Shown here: piece by piece, positions 1-6,729 of the stretch | How positions within the stretch are numbered: the first letter of the stretch is position 1 | How the letters are laid out: the number at the start of each line of letters is the position of its first letter | DNA from: Clostridia bacterium | GTDB lineage: Bacteria > Bacillota > Clostridia > Christensenellales > Borkfalkiaceae | Assembly: GCA_900770685.1 (NCBI GenBank) | Contig: CAAGLC010000013.1 | Span: 1 to 13,349, forward strand | Direction: 5' to 3' | DNA: 13,349 nucleotides | The notes under the pieces: model-generated | Told to the model about the DNA's origin: nothing | Database searches by the model: none | The model's input: the letters and a program-made list of their open reading frames with translations, nothing else | Made by a program: the position numbers and the translations under genes

Positions 1-292
1 GGAAAAGAATTTTTATAGAGTAGGCAAAGAGGAAACGGTTATTTCGATTGCCAATAAATTTTGCGTTTCGCCTTTTTCGATAATTGAAGGCAATTTCTTG
101 AAAGACGAAGTGGAAGAAGGGGATATGCTTGTTATTAAATGCCCTGAAAAAGTGTACTCGGTAGAACCGTTAGACGATTTTAGTTCGGTTGCGAATAAAC
201 TCGGCGTTAGCGAAAACTATCTAAGAAGAATTAATCCCGTTCCATATTTGTTTTTCGGATTAAAAATCAAAATTAAAGAAGAGTTGTATTGA
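1..292 (+). CDS. LysM-domain protein, C-terminal part (5'-truncated by window edge)
   Basis: The reading frame is open from base 2 and ends at TGA 290-292, so only the last 96 residues of a longer protein are seen. Two LysM-like units are visible. The first runs from FYRVGKEETVISIANKF through to GDMLVIK. The second runs from VYSVEPLDDFSSVANKLGVS to GLKIKI. Both show the LysM order: a Y/F-x-V strand, an acidic turn, an IA/VA-N-K helix, an I-x-x-N/I-N turn, and a final G-x-x-L/K-x-I strand. LysM units bind N-acetylglucosamine glycans such as peptidoglycan and occur in cell-wall and spore-coat proteins. The missing N-terminus should show whether it is exported. The second repeat is less typical because the usual GD is replaced by PLDD. 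The stop codon overlaps the -35 box of the next gene's promoter. Confidence 0.75.
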   Translation, partial: EKNFYRVGKEETVISIANKFCVSPFSIIEGNFLKDEVEEGDMLVIKCPEKVYSVEPLDDFSSVANKLGVSENYLRRINPVPYLFFGLKIKIKEELY

Positions 293-317
293 CAAAATTT
301 CCGGCTAGTGATAATAT
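289..317 (+). promoter_or_regulatory. Sigma-A-type promoter overlapping the LysM gene stop codon
   Basis: TTGACA (289-294), a 17-base spacer and TAATAT (312-317). The -35 box is a full consensus match and uses the TGA stop of the preceding gene. Transcription should start near base 324, about 25 bases before the ATG at 349. This makes the upstream TTG at 289 an unlikely start codon. Confidence 0.7.
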
Positions 318-348
318 TAAACGGAAAAACCAAAGGAAAAAAACTGAT

Positions 349-906
349 ATGACTTTACAAGAAAGTTTTAACCAAGCAAAATATAGTTACGATAGAGCGT
401 TAAAGTTTATTGACGCAATGAGCGTGAACTTAAAAAAAATAAAGCCCGATTTCGACGGGGAAACTGCAAAGTACGAATTTGATATAATCTTGCAGTACGT
501 ACTACTTAGAACTGCGTTAGCAGACGGCAAGTTTTTATCTTCCGAAGGGATGTTTATAGATAGCATAACCGATAACTTCGATATACTTTATTTGTTTGAC
601 GACGTTCCCGATACGCTTGGTTGGAAATGGATAGCGGAAAATCAATCGCTAAACAAAATAGAACAGGTAATAAACGGATTAAGGGGATTAGCCGATAGGT
701 ATATTGTCGATTTTATTTCTTGGTTTTCCGCGTTAGACGTAATAGAAAAAGAGTTCGACCTTTTAGAAATACTAACGCACGAAATGACCAAAATATGCGT
801 TAACTTCGTTTATTGCGACGGCGATAGGGCAGAAGACGAAGTAGAAGTTGCCTCTAGAACGGTTGCCGAAATATTATCAGTGCCTTGGAAACTTAAAATG
901 GAATAA
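349..906 (+). CDS. Uncharacterised soluble protein, TerB-like
   Basis: A 185-residue, acidic, mostly helical protein with no signal peptide or membrane helix, so probably cytosolic. Two segments look like the TerB (tellurite-resistance B-like) fold signature. One is residues 53-70 (LRTALADGKFLSSEGMFI). The other is residues 152-176, around YCDGDRAEDEVEVA. TerB-fold proteins are associated with metal binding and stress-linked complexes, but the role here is unknown. I chose ATG 349 because it lies behind AAAGGA (332-337) and downstream of the promoter at 289-317. The longer alternative, TTG 289, would place its first codons inside the promoter and adds a lysine-rich, poorly structured stretch. 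A strong terminator follows, so this is probably a one-gene transcript. The TerB assignment is inference from motif shape only. Confidence 0.7.
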   Translation: MTLQESFNQAKYSYDRALKFIDAMSVNLKKIKPDFDGETAKYEFDIILQYVLLRTALADGKFLSSEGMFIDSITDNFDILYLFDDVPDTLGWKWIAENQSLNKIEQVINGLRGLADRYIVDFISWFSALDVIEKEFDLLEILTHEMTKICVNFVYCDGDRAEDEVEVASRTVAEILSVPWKLKME

Positions 907-921
907 AAACAACAATTAAAC

Positions 922-960
922 AAACCGAGCAGTAAACCTTTTACCGCTCGGTTTTTGTTT
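922..960 (+). terminator. Rho-independent terminator after the TerB-like gene
   Basis: Perfect 9-bp stem AAACCGAGC (922-930) / GCTCGGTTT (946-954). An inner 5-bp GTAAA/TTTAC helix extends it after one mismatch. It is followed by TTTTTGTTT. It ends 8 bases before the -35 box of ruvC and so insulates the two units. Confidence 0.9.
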
Positions 961-968
961 AACCAGCC

Positions 969-997
969 TTGACAATTAAGGTAATTTTAAGTAAAAT
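969..997 (+). promoter_or_regulatory. Strong sigma-A-type promoter of the ruvC operon
   Basis: TTGACA (969-974), a 17-base spacer and TAAAAT (992-997). The expected transcription start is 6-8 bases after the -10 box, that is at or within about two bases of the A of the ruvC ATG (1004). It should drive ruvC-ruvA-ruvB-queA-tgt. Confidence 0.8.
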
Positions 998-1003
998 GTT
1001 ATT

Positions 1004-1498
1004 ATGATAATTTTGGGCTTAGATCCGGGACTTGCGACGTTAGGATACGGCGTAATAAGAAAAGAAGATAGAAAAAAAGCCGAGATGTTAGATTACGGCA
1101 TTATATCCACTCCGAAAGATGAAAATCTTGCGGTAAGACTGTGTATGCTTGAAAAAGGAATAAAGCAAATAATAAATAAATTCAAGCCGGACGAGATTGC
1201 CGTTGAAGAATTATTTTTTGCAAAAAACGTTAAAACGGGTATTGCCGTTGCCCACGCGAGAGGAGTTATTCTTTTAACCGCCAATAAAGAGTGCGGTAGG
1301 CTTTACGAATATACACCGCTTCAAATAAAACAAGCGCTAACGGGATACGGTAGGGCGGATAAAAACCAAATTCAACAAATGGTGAAAACCCTTTTAGGCT
1401 TAAAAGGAGTTCCCAAGCCGGACGACGCGGCGGACGCGTTAGCCGTTGCGCTAACTCACGCGCAAACCAATAAACTCGGCTCGCTATTCAGTATATAA
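1004..1498 (+). CDS. ruvC: Holliday junction resolvase RuvC
   Basis: RuvC is the endonuclease that makes symmetric cuts in Holliday junctions and works with RuvAB. The 164-residue length is normal. The RNase H-like catalytic acidic residues are visible: D7 in GLDPGL, E68 in AVEELFF, and D141 and D144 in PDDAADALA. The N-terminus MIILGLDPG matches the family start closely, so ATG 1004 is well fixed. No Shine-Dalgarno sequence precedes it, and the promoter -10 box ends only 6 bases upstream, so the message is predicted to be leaderless. The TAA stop is part of the TAAGGAG that serves ruvA, 8 bases downstream, so the two genes are probably translationally linked. Having RuvC rather than RecU argues for Clostridia over Bacilli. 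Confidence 0.97.
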   Translation: MIILGLDPGLATLGYGVIRKEDRKKAEMLDYGIISTPKDENLAVRLCMLEKGIKQIINKFKPDEIAVEELFFAKNVKTGIAVAHARGVILLTANKECGRLYEYTPLQIKQALTGYGRADKNQIQQMVKTLLGLKGVPKPDDAADALAVALTHAQTNKLGSLFSI

Positions 1499-1506
1499 GG
1501 AGATAT

Positions 1507-2100
1507 ATGATAGGATATATTAAAGGAAAACTTTTAGCGGTTAACGATAATACCGTTATTTTAGAAAACGGTGGAATAGGTTACGAAATAACCTGTTCAT
1601 CACTTGCGTTAAATAAAATTATACAAGAAGACGGCGGGCAAGTATTTACTTATATGGCTGTGAAGGAAGATGGGATTTCCCTTTACGGATTTATAAGCAT
1701 TGAAGAAAAAAATATGTTTCTAAAACTTATTTCCGTTTCGGGGGTCGGGCCAAAAATGGGTATTGGCGTGCTTTCGTCAATGAGTTTATACGATTTAGCG
1801 TTAAAAATCGCAACTAACGACGTAAAGGGGCTATCCTCGGTTAAAGGTCTTGGCAAAAAAACTGCCGAGAGAATAATTTTAGAACTTCGTGAGAAAGTTC
1901 AGGCGGAAGATTCTGCCCCAGTAGGCGCAGAAAAAACCACACCCGTAGTTCTTTCTAAAGACGAGGATGACGCTGTTTATGCATTACTTAGTTTAGGCTT
2001 TACCAAGAGTGAAAGCGTAAAAGCGGTAAATATTGCAAAAGAACAAGGCGCCAATACGGCGGAAAAGATTATCGCAACTGCGTTAAAGGTTATAAGGTAG
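1507..2100 (+). CDS. ruvA: Holliday junction branch migration protein RuvA
   Basis: RuvA binds four-way DNA junctions as a tetramer and loads the RuvB motor. The 197 residues fit the family. The N-terminal OB-fold is residues 1-62, starting MIGYIKGKL. Two helix-hairpin-helix DNA-binding motifs follow: residues 76-90 (SVSGVGPKMGIGVLS) and 110-127 (SSVKGLGKKTAERIILEL). A flexible acidic linker lies around 133-152. The C-terminal RuvB-contact domain is residues 153-197, containing ALLSLGFTKSESVKAV. The start ATG lies 4 bases after AAGGAG (1497-1502). ruvB begins 3 bases after the stop. Confidence 0.97.
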   Translation: MIGYIKGKLLAVNDNTVILENGGIGYEITCSSLALNKIIQEDGGQVFTYMAVKEDGISLYGFISIEEKNMFLKLISVSGVGPKMGIGVLSSMSLYDLALKIATNDVKGLSSVKGLGKKTAERIILELREKVQAEDSAPVGAEKTTPVVLSKDEDDAVYALLSLGFTKSESVKAVNIAKEQGANTAEKIIATALKVIR

Positions 2101-2103
2101 GAT

Positions 2104-3150
2104 ATGGAAGAAGAAAGATTAGTACAAAGTACTATGGGTGAAACGGAAAACGAAATAGAAAACGTGTTAAGACCTAAGTCTATGGAAGGGTACGTTGGCC
2201 AGGAAAAGATAAAGGACAACTTAGCAGTATCTATAACTGCGTCAAAACTTAGAAACGACGCAATGGATCACGTTTTATTATACGGACCTGCAGGATTAGG
2301 AAAAACGACGCTTGCGCACATAATAGCGTCGGAATTAGGCTCGCAAATAAAAATCACGAGTGGACCGGCTATAGAAAGAGCAGGGGATCTTGCGGCAATT
2401 TTAACCAATCTTAACGAGCGTGACGTTTTGTTTATAGATGAAATTCATAGACTAAATCATAACGTTGAAGAAATTTTATATCCCGCTATGGAAGATTACA
2501 CCTTAGATTTTATTATCGGAAAAGGACCGTCTGCAAGGAACGTTCAACTTCCTTTGCCGAAGTTCACTCTTATCGGCGCAACTACGAGAGCGGGTATGCT
2601 ATCTGCTCCTTTAAGAGATAGATTCGGAGTTATTTGTAGGTTAGAAAACTATTCGCTTGATGAACTTACTGAAATCGTTTATCGCGCTGCGAATATGCTT
2701 TCTTTAGAAATAGAAAGAAACGCGGCGGCGGAGATTGCTAAGCGTAGCCGTGGAACTCCTAGAATAGCAAACAGATTATTAAAAAGAGTTAGGGACTATT
2801 CAATCGTAAAAGGGCACGAAAAAATTCTTTTAGAAGACGCTAAACGCTCGCTTTCTATGCTAGAAATAGACGATTTGGGGTTAGACTCAATCGATATTAA
2901 ACTCCTTAAGTCTATGGCTGAAAAGTTTAACGGTGGTCCGTGTGGATTGGACACTTTAGCCGCAACAATTAACGAAGACGCAAATACTATCGAGGACGTT
3001 TACGAACCGTATTTATTAAGACTTGGGTTTATAGGTAGAACGCCTAGAGGAAGAGTTTTGCTAAAGAAGGGATACGAACATATAGGCTTAAAAATACCGG
3101 AGGCAAAAGCGGAACAACTTTCCGTGTTCGAAAATGATGAAAACAAGTGA
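2104..3150 (+). CDS. ruvB: Holliday junction branch migration ATPase RuvB
   Basis: RuvB is the hexameric AAA+ motor that drives branch migration on RuvA-bound junctions. Its 348 residues show all key parts. Walker A is GPAGLGKT (61-68). Walker B is VLFIDE (108-113). Sensor 1 lies near LIGATT (156-161). The arginine-finger segment is LRDRFG (170-175). The sensor 2 region is RGTPRIANRLLKR (216-228). A C-terminal winged helix contains GPCGLDTLAATI (278-289). Family members start with a short acidic N-terminus before LRPK, as here (22-25), so ATG 2104 is preferred over the Met at residue 11. The site TAAGGTAGG (2093-2101) inside the end of ruvA supplies the ribosome. The 3' end overlaps queA by 17 bases. 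Confidence 0.97.
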   Translation: MEEERLVQSTMGETENEIENVLRPKSMEGYVGQEKIKDNLAVSITASKLRNDAMDHVLLYGPAGLGKTTLAHIIASELGSQIKITSGPAIERAGDLAAILTNLNERDVLFIDEIHRLNHNVEEILYPAMEDYTLDFIIGKGPSARNVQLPLPKFTLIGATTRAGMLSAPLRDRFGVICRLENYSLDELTEIVYRAANMLSLEIERNAAAEIAKRSRGTPRIANRLLKRVRDYSIVKGHEKILLEDAKRSLSMLEIDDLGLDSIDIKLLKSMAEKFNGGPCGLDTLAATINEDANTIEDVYEPYLLRLGFIGRTPRGRVLLKKGYEHIGLKIPEAKAEQLSVFENDENK

Positions 3151-4159
3151 TTTTGATTATTTTCTTCCTGAAGAACTAATCGCGCAAACACCCGTATATC
3201 CAAGGGATAGTTCAAGGCTTTTAGTTTACGATAGAAGTAGTGATAGAGTAGAACATAAACGATTTTTCGATATAAAAAATTACTTAAAAGCAGGCGACGT
3301 ATTAGTTAGAAATAATACTAAAGTGCTTCCCGCAAGGATGTTCGGATATACCGAACACGGCGGAAAAGTGGAGATTTTATTACTTAAAAGATATACTATC
3401 GACGAGTGGGAAGTGTTGGTAAAACCCGGCAAAAAGGCAAAACCTAACGCAACGCTAATCATTTCAAACGAGTTAAAGGTGGAAGTTCTTTCAAACGTGG
3501 AAGAGTCCGGAGGAAGAAGGGTAAAGTTTATTTACGACGGCGTGTTTGAAGATATTATTTCCCGTTTAGGTGAAATGCCGTTACCACCGTATATAACCGA
3601 AAAACTTAAAGACAAGGACCGTTATCAAACGGTTTATGCTGACAAAATAGGGTCTTCGGCAGCGCCTACTGCGGGGCTTCATTTTACACCTGAACTTTTA
3701 CGAGAGTTAGAGGAAATGGGCGTTATAATCGTGGACGTTTTGCTCCACGTTGGACTTGGAACTTTCCGTCCCGTCAAGGTTGAAGACGTTAAAACTCACC
3801 ATATGCACTCGGAGTATTACGAAGTATCTAAAAGGGCTTCGGAAATAATAAACGAGGCGAAAAGGGAAGGTAGAAGGGTAATAGCCGTAGGGACGACTAG
3901 CGTTAGAACCTTAGAGAGTGTTGCAGACGAAAACGGTTTTTTATGTGAATCTAAAGGGGATACGGATATATTTATTTACCCTGGATATCGTTTCAAGTGC
4001 GTTGACGGGCTTATTACAAATTTTCACTTGCCTAAATCAACGCTTTTGATGTTAGTTTCCGCGTTTTCTTCAAAGGAAAAGGCGCTTGAACTTTATAATT
4101 TGGCAGTCGAAGAAAAATACAGGTTTTTCTCTTTTGGGGACGCTTGCTTGTTCTTGTAA
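3134..4159 (+). CDS. queA: S-adenosylmethionine:tRNA ribosyltransferase-isomerase QueA
   Basis: QueA transfers and isomerises the ribosyl part of SAM onto preQ1 at tRNA position 34, giving epoxyqueuosine, the penultimate step of queuosine synthesis. The 341-residue length is typical. Family signatures are the start MKTSDFDYFLPEELIAQTP, the segments VLVKPGKKAK and SSAAPTAGLHFT, LLHVGLGTFRPV, and the C-terminal NFHLPKSTLLMLVSAF. Two adjacent in-frame ATGs (3134 and 3137) can both serve; homology slightly favours 3137. Both lie within the last codons of ruvB, and no near Shine-Dalgarno sequence is visible (GGAGG at 3099-3103 is about 30 bases away). Coupling to ruvB translation is therefore likely. 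tgt, the enzyme acting just before it in the pathway, follows 15 bases downstream. Confidence 0.96.
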   Translation: MMKTSDFDYFLPEELIAQTPVYPRDSSRLLVYDRSSDRVEHKRFFDIKNYLKAGDVLVRNNTKVLPARMFGYTEHGGKVEILLLKRYTIDEWEVLVKPGKKAKPNATLIISNELKVEVLSNVEESGGRRVKFIYDGVFEDIISRLGEMPLPPYITEKLKDKDRYQTVYADKIGSSAAPTAGLHFTPELLRELEEMGVIIVDVLLHVGLGTFRPVKVEDVKTHHMHSEYYEVSKRASEIINEAKREGRRVIAVGTTSVRTLESVADENGFLCESKGDTDIFIYPGYRFKCVDGLITNFHLPKSTLLMLVSAFSSKEKALELYNLAVEEKYRFFSFGDACLFL

Positions 4160-4174
4160 GGAAAATGGATAATT

Positions 4175-5302
4175 ATGGAAAAATTTTATTTTGAACAACT
4201 AAAACAGGATAAGCGAACGGGCGCAAGGGTAGGAATACTTCATACTCCGCACGGAGACATAATGACTCCAACTTATATGCCCGTAGGTACGCAGGCAACC
4301 GTAAAAGGAATACTTCCTAGAGATTTAAAAGAAGCCGAAAGCCAAATTATCCTTGCTAACACTTACCACTTATATATGCGACCGGGTGATCAAATCGTAA
4401 AGCAAGCGGGTGGTCTTCATAAGTTTATGAATTGGGATAAACCGATTTTAACCGATAGCGGTGGATTTCAGGTTTTCTCGCTTGCAAAACTAAATAAGAT
4501 AAAAGACGACGGCGTTTATTTCAGTTCGCATATAGACGGAAGCAAGCATTTTATTTCCCCCGAAAAAGCAATGGAAATAGAAAACAACTTGGGCGCAGAC
4601 ATAATTATGGCGTTCGACCAATGTTCTGAATACGGGGCAGACTATAAAAAGAGTAAAATAGCAATGGAAAGAACGCTTTCGTGGCTCGATAGATGCTATA
4701 ATGCGCATAAGAACGAAAACCAAGCCCTATTTCCTATCGTGCAAGGCAATATGTATAAAGAACTAAGAAAGATTTCCTTAAAAGAAACCTTGCCGTATGC
4801 AAAACACGGAATTGCTATCGGTGGATTATCGGTAGGAGAACCAAAGGAAATTATGTACGATATAATGGACGATATGTTAGAACATTATCCTACTAACGTT
4901 CCACGTTATCTTATGGGGGTGGGAAGTCCCGATTGCCTAGTTGAAGGGGTAAAACGTGGAATAGATATGTTCGACTGCGTGCTTGCAACCAGAATTGCAA
5001 GAAACGGAACTGCCCTAACTTCTAATGGTAAAGTAGTGGTCAGGAACGGAATATATAAAGACGATTTCACCAGTCTTGATAGTGAGTGCGACTGTTACGC
5101 TTGTAGAAACTACACTAAAGCATACTTAAGGCACTTAATAAATTCGGGGGAAATGCTAGGCGCAACTCTTCTTAGTATTCATAACGTAACCTATCTTAAT
5201 AGGCTTATGAAAAATATTAGAGAGGCAATTATGGGCGATTATTTTACCGATTTTATTGAAGAATTTTATAAAAAGACGGGCGATACGTATAAAAGGTATT
5301 AA
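4175..5302 (+). CDS. tgt: tRNA-guanine(34) transglycosylase Tgt
   Basis: Tgt swaps guanine 34 of tRNAs with GUN anticodons for preQ1, the substrate of QueA encoded just upstream. It is 375 residues. Aligning by motif to the Zymomonas enzyme gives D94 (in TDSGGFQ), D148 (AFDQC) and the nucleophile D267 (in MFDCVLATR). The zinc site is C305, C307, C310 and H336 (CDCYAC ... SIHN). The tRNA-binding ATRIARNG segment follows the nucleophile. TAAGGA (4157-4162), overlapping the queA stop, is the ribosome site, about 12 bases from ATG. No clear terminator follows; the 93-base gap before yajC carries a new promoter. No preQ1 synthesis genes are seen here, so preQ1 is made elsewhere or salvaged. Confidence 0.97.
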   Translation: MEKFYFEQLKQDKRTGARVGILHTPHGDIMTPTYMPVGTQATVKGILPRDLKEAESQIILANTYHLYMRPGDQIVKQAGGLHKFMNWDKPILTDSGGFQVFSLAKLNKIKDDGVYFSSHIDGSKHFISPEKAMEIENNLGADIIMAFDQCSEYGADYKKSKIAMERTLSWLDRCYNAHKNENQALFPIVQGNMYKELRKISLKETLPYAKHGIAIGGLSVGEPKEIMYDIMDDMLEHYPTNVPRYLMGVGSPDCLVEGVKRGIDMFDCVLATRIARNGTALTSNGKVVVRNGIYKDDFTSLDSECDCYACRNYTKAYLRHLINSGEMLGATLLSIHNVTYLNRLMKNIREAIMGDYFTDFIEEFYKKTGDTYKRY

Positions 5303-5338
5303 TATATTTGTCGAAAGCGAAAAAATTTTATAAAACGC

Positions 5339-5367
5339 TTGATAAATGGGTTAAAATAAATTACAAT
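5339..5367 (+). promoter_or_regulatory. Sigma-A-type promoter of yajC
   Basis: TTGATA (5339-5344), a 17-base spacer and TACAAT (5362-5367). Predicted transcription start is near 5374, with a leader of about 22 bases carrying AGGAG (5385-5389) six bases before the yajC ATG. yajC can therefore be expressed apart from the ruv-que genes. Confidence 0.7.
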
Positions 5368-5395
5368 AGAAAAAAGAAAATATCAGGAGAAAATA

Positions 5396-6181
5396 ATGAA
5401 AAAGAAAATCACTTTATTTTTAACGCTTATACTTTCATTTGTGTGCGTGCTCTCCGTTAGCGTATTCGGCGCTTCGGCAGACACTGGCTTTACCGTTGAA
5501 GTACAAGACGTTGCAGTAACTCAAGGCACTAAAGTAACAATCAATTACGTGTTAAAAGACGCTCAAACGGGTAAACAAATCGATAGCATTATGTTTGACG
5601 GTCCTAACGGAATTAAATATTCCACTAAACCTTACGTAAAAGTATTTAACGGTCAAACGTTACTTAGTGAGGGTGAAAGTATAGTTATCGATACGACCGA
5701 TATGGAAATTGGTAAATTAACGCTTAAGTTATCCGTTTACGATAAGAACGATGCAAGCGCTTTTGAATTCGGTAGCGACGAGTTTACCTTAGAGATTAAA
5801 AAGCAAGATAAAACTATGACCTACGTTATGATAGGTTTTATCGTTTTAATCGTTGGATATCTCATTTGGTCTAACTATTCTAACAAGAAAAAACAAAAGA
5901 AAGCGCAATCACAACTTTCTACCTTAAAGGTTGGCGATAGAGTTAAAACTATCGGTGGCGTATGTGGTTTTGTAACTGAAATCAACGATTTAGAAAACAC
6001 CTTCGTGTTAGAAGTTGGCGGAAGCAATAAAAAGTCTTACGTTAAGTTCGATAAAGGAGCAATATATCAAACTGCACCCGCAAACGGAAGTGCAGTAGAA
6101 ACTGCTAAGACCGAAGAAAAACCCGAACCCAAAAAGGAAGAACAACCGGCTGAAATTATCGAAGAAAAGAAAGAAGACTAA
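5396..6181 (+). CDS. yajC: YajC-family translocase subunit with secreted Ig-like N-terminal domain
   Basis: YajC is a small accessory subunit of the Sec translocon, usually about 90-110 residues. This one has 261. Order of parts: signal peptide 1-28, basic start MKKK, hydrophobic core and FGASA cleavage region; a beta-rich Ig-like domain about 32-136 (GFTVEVQDVAVTQGTKVTI ... LKLSVYDKN ... FTLEI); a membrane helix 141-159; the lysine-rich stretch NKKKQKKAQ; the YajC SH3-like core LKVGDRVKTIGGVCGFVTEI (177-196) to about 226; and a charged E/K/P tail (227-261). Ordinary YajC has its N-terminus outside and the core inside, so the added domain would lie outside the cell. The position after tgt is the standard one for yajC. 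The family call is firm; the role of the extra domain is unknown. Confidence 0.88.
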   Translation: MKKKITLFLTLILSFVCVLSVSVFGASADTGFTVEVQDVAVTQGTKVTINYVLKDAQTGKQIDSIMFDGPNGIKYSTKPYVKVFNGQTLLSEGESIVIDTTDMEIGKLTLKLSVYDKNDASAFEFGSDEFTLEIKKQDKTMTYVMIGFIVLIVGYLIWSNYSNKKKQKKAQSQLSTLKVGDRVKTIGGVCGFVTEINDLENTFVLEVGGSNKKSYVKFDKGAIYQTAPANGSAVETAKTEEKPEPKKEEQPAEIIEEKKED

Positions 6182-6225
6182 GTTTTTGAATTATTCTTAA
6201 ATTAGTAGGTAATTAAAAACAAAAA

Positions 6226-6271
6226 CCCCGCATATCTATTTATAAATAGTGAATGCGGGGTAATTTTTTTT
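6226..6271 (+). terminator. Terminator of yajC, probably bidirectional
   Basis: An 8-bp GC-rich stem CCCCGCAT (6226-6233) / ATGCGGGG (6253-6260) encloses a second self-complementary CTATTTATAAATAG. Eight Ts follow (6264-6271). Upstream, AAAAACAAAAA gives a U-rich tract on the other strand. The TTG start of the next gene lies in the final Ts. Confidence 0.88.
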
Positions 6272-6650
6272 GAAAGAAAATTTTTTAACGGATTTTTTAC
6301 TACCTATAATAAAAGCGGTGCTACTTGCAGTTATAGTAACTTTAGCCGGAGTTTTAATTTTTGCGTTTTTATTAAAATTTTTATCGTTAACTCATATTGC
6401 CGTTAAAATAGTCAATCAGTTTATTAAGGTCGCTTCAATTTTTATAGGCGGTTTAATCTTTCTAAAGGAAGGGAAGGGAATTGTAAAGGGAATTTTATTA
6501 GGGGTATTATACGCGATAATCGTTCAAGCGGTGTTTTCCCTAATATCTGGTACTGCGCTTAAGTTCGAGTGGCTAGACTTAGGTTTTTGTATTCTGATAG
6601 GCGGTATTAGTGGAATAATAGCAGTTAATCTTAAATCTAAAGAGTATTAA
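6270..6650 (+). CDS. TIGR04086/DUF3792-family membrane protein
   Basis: A 126-residue integral membrane protein with four predicted helices at about 12-35, 43-64, 70-92 and 101-121. The pattern IFIGGLIFLKEGKGIVKGILLGVLY (residues 57-81) and IGGISGIIAVN (110-120) matches the small TIGR04086/DUF3792 (YrzE-like) family. In Clostridia this family commonly sits just after yajC, as here. Its function is not known. The start is unusual. The only reasonable codon is TTG 6270, which falls at the end of the yajC terminator T-run. The best ribosome site is the GGGG (6257-6260) in the terminator's 3' arm. GTG 6318 is an alternative but would cut into the first helix. No separate promoter is evident, so expression may depend on read-through. 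Confidence 0.8.
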   Translation: MKENFLTDFLLPIIKAVLLAVIVTLAGVLIFAFLLKFLSLTHIAVKIVNQFIKVASIFIGGLIFLKEGKGIVKGILLGVLYAIIVQAVFSLISGTALKFEWLDLGFCILIGGISGIIAVNLKSKEY

Positions 6651-6692
6651 AAAAGCATAAAAGTATTAAAAGCATATGAGCATTAAGGCATA
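6643..6692 (+). repeat. Three degenerate tandem copies of a ~15-base unit
   Basis: AGTATTAAAAAAGCATA (6643-6659), AGTATTAAAAGCATA (6662-6676) and a weaker AGCATTAAGGCATA (6679-6692). The first copy contains the stop codon of the preceding membrane protein gene. It looks like a local slippage duplication in the gap before the terminator. Confidence 0.6.
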
Positions 6693-6728
6693 AAAAAAAG
6701 GAAAGAGCGTTACGCTCTTTCCTTTTTT
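6692..6728. terminator. Bidirectional terminator between converging genes
   Basis: Perfect stem GGAAAGAGCG (6700-6709) / CGCTCTTTCC (6713-6722) with a 3-base loop. It is flanked by eight As on the left and six Ts on the right, so both strands give a hairpin plus a U-run. It ends the + strand membrane gene and the - strand glyS; the glyS stop is at 6730-6732. Confidence 0.92.
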
Positions 6729-6729
6729 A

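Noticed and set aside
289..348. N-terminal extension of the TerB-like gene starting at TTG 289.
   Set aside because: It overlaps a consensus promoter and lacks a good ribosome site; ATG 349 has AAAGGA upstream.
4165..4194. Nine-codon frame starting at ATG between queA and tgt.
   Set aside because: Its ATG is only 2-3 bases from the Shine-Dalgarno sequence, too close for initiation, and the frame stops inside tgt; probably chance.
5316..5341. AAGCG...CGCTT inverted repeat after tgt as a possible terminator.
   Set aside because: Only 5 bp, a long AT loop and no following T-run; it also overlaps the -35 box of yajC.
6210..6225. Possible separate promoter for the TIGR04086 gene (TTGAAT at 6186-6191).
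   Set aside because: No -10 hexamer of reasonable match occurs at 16-18 bases.
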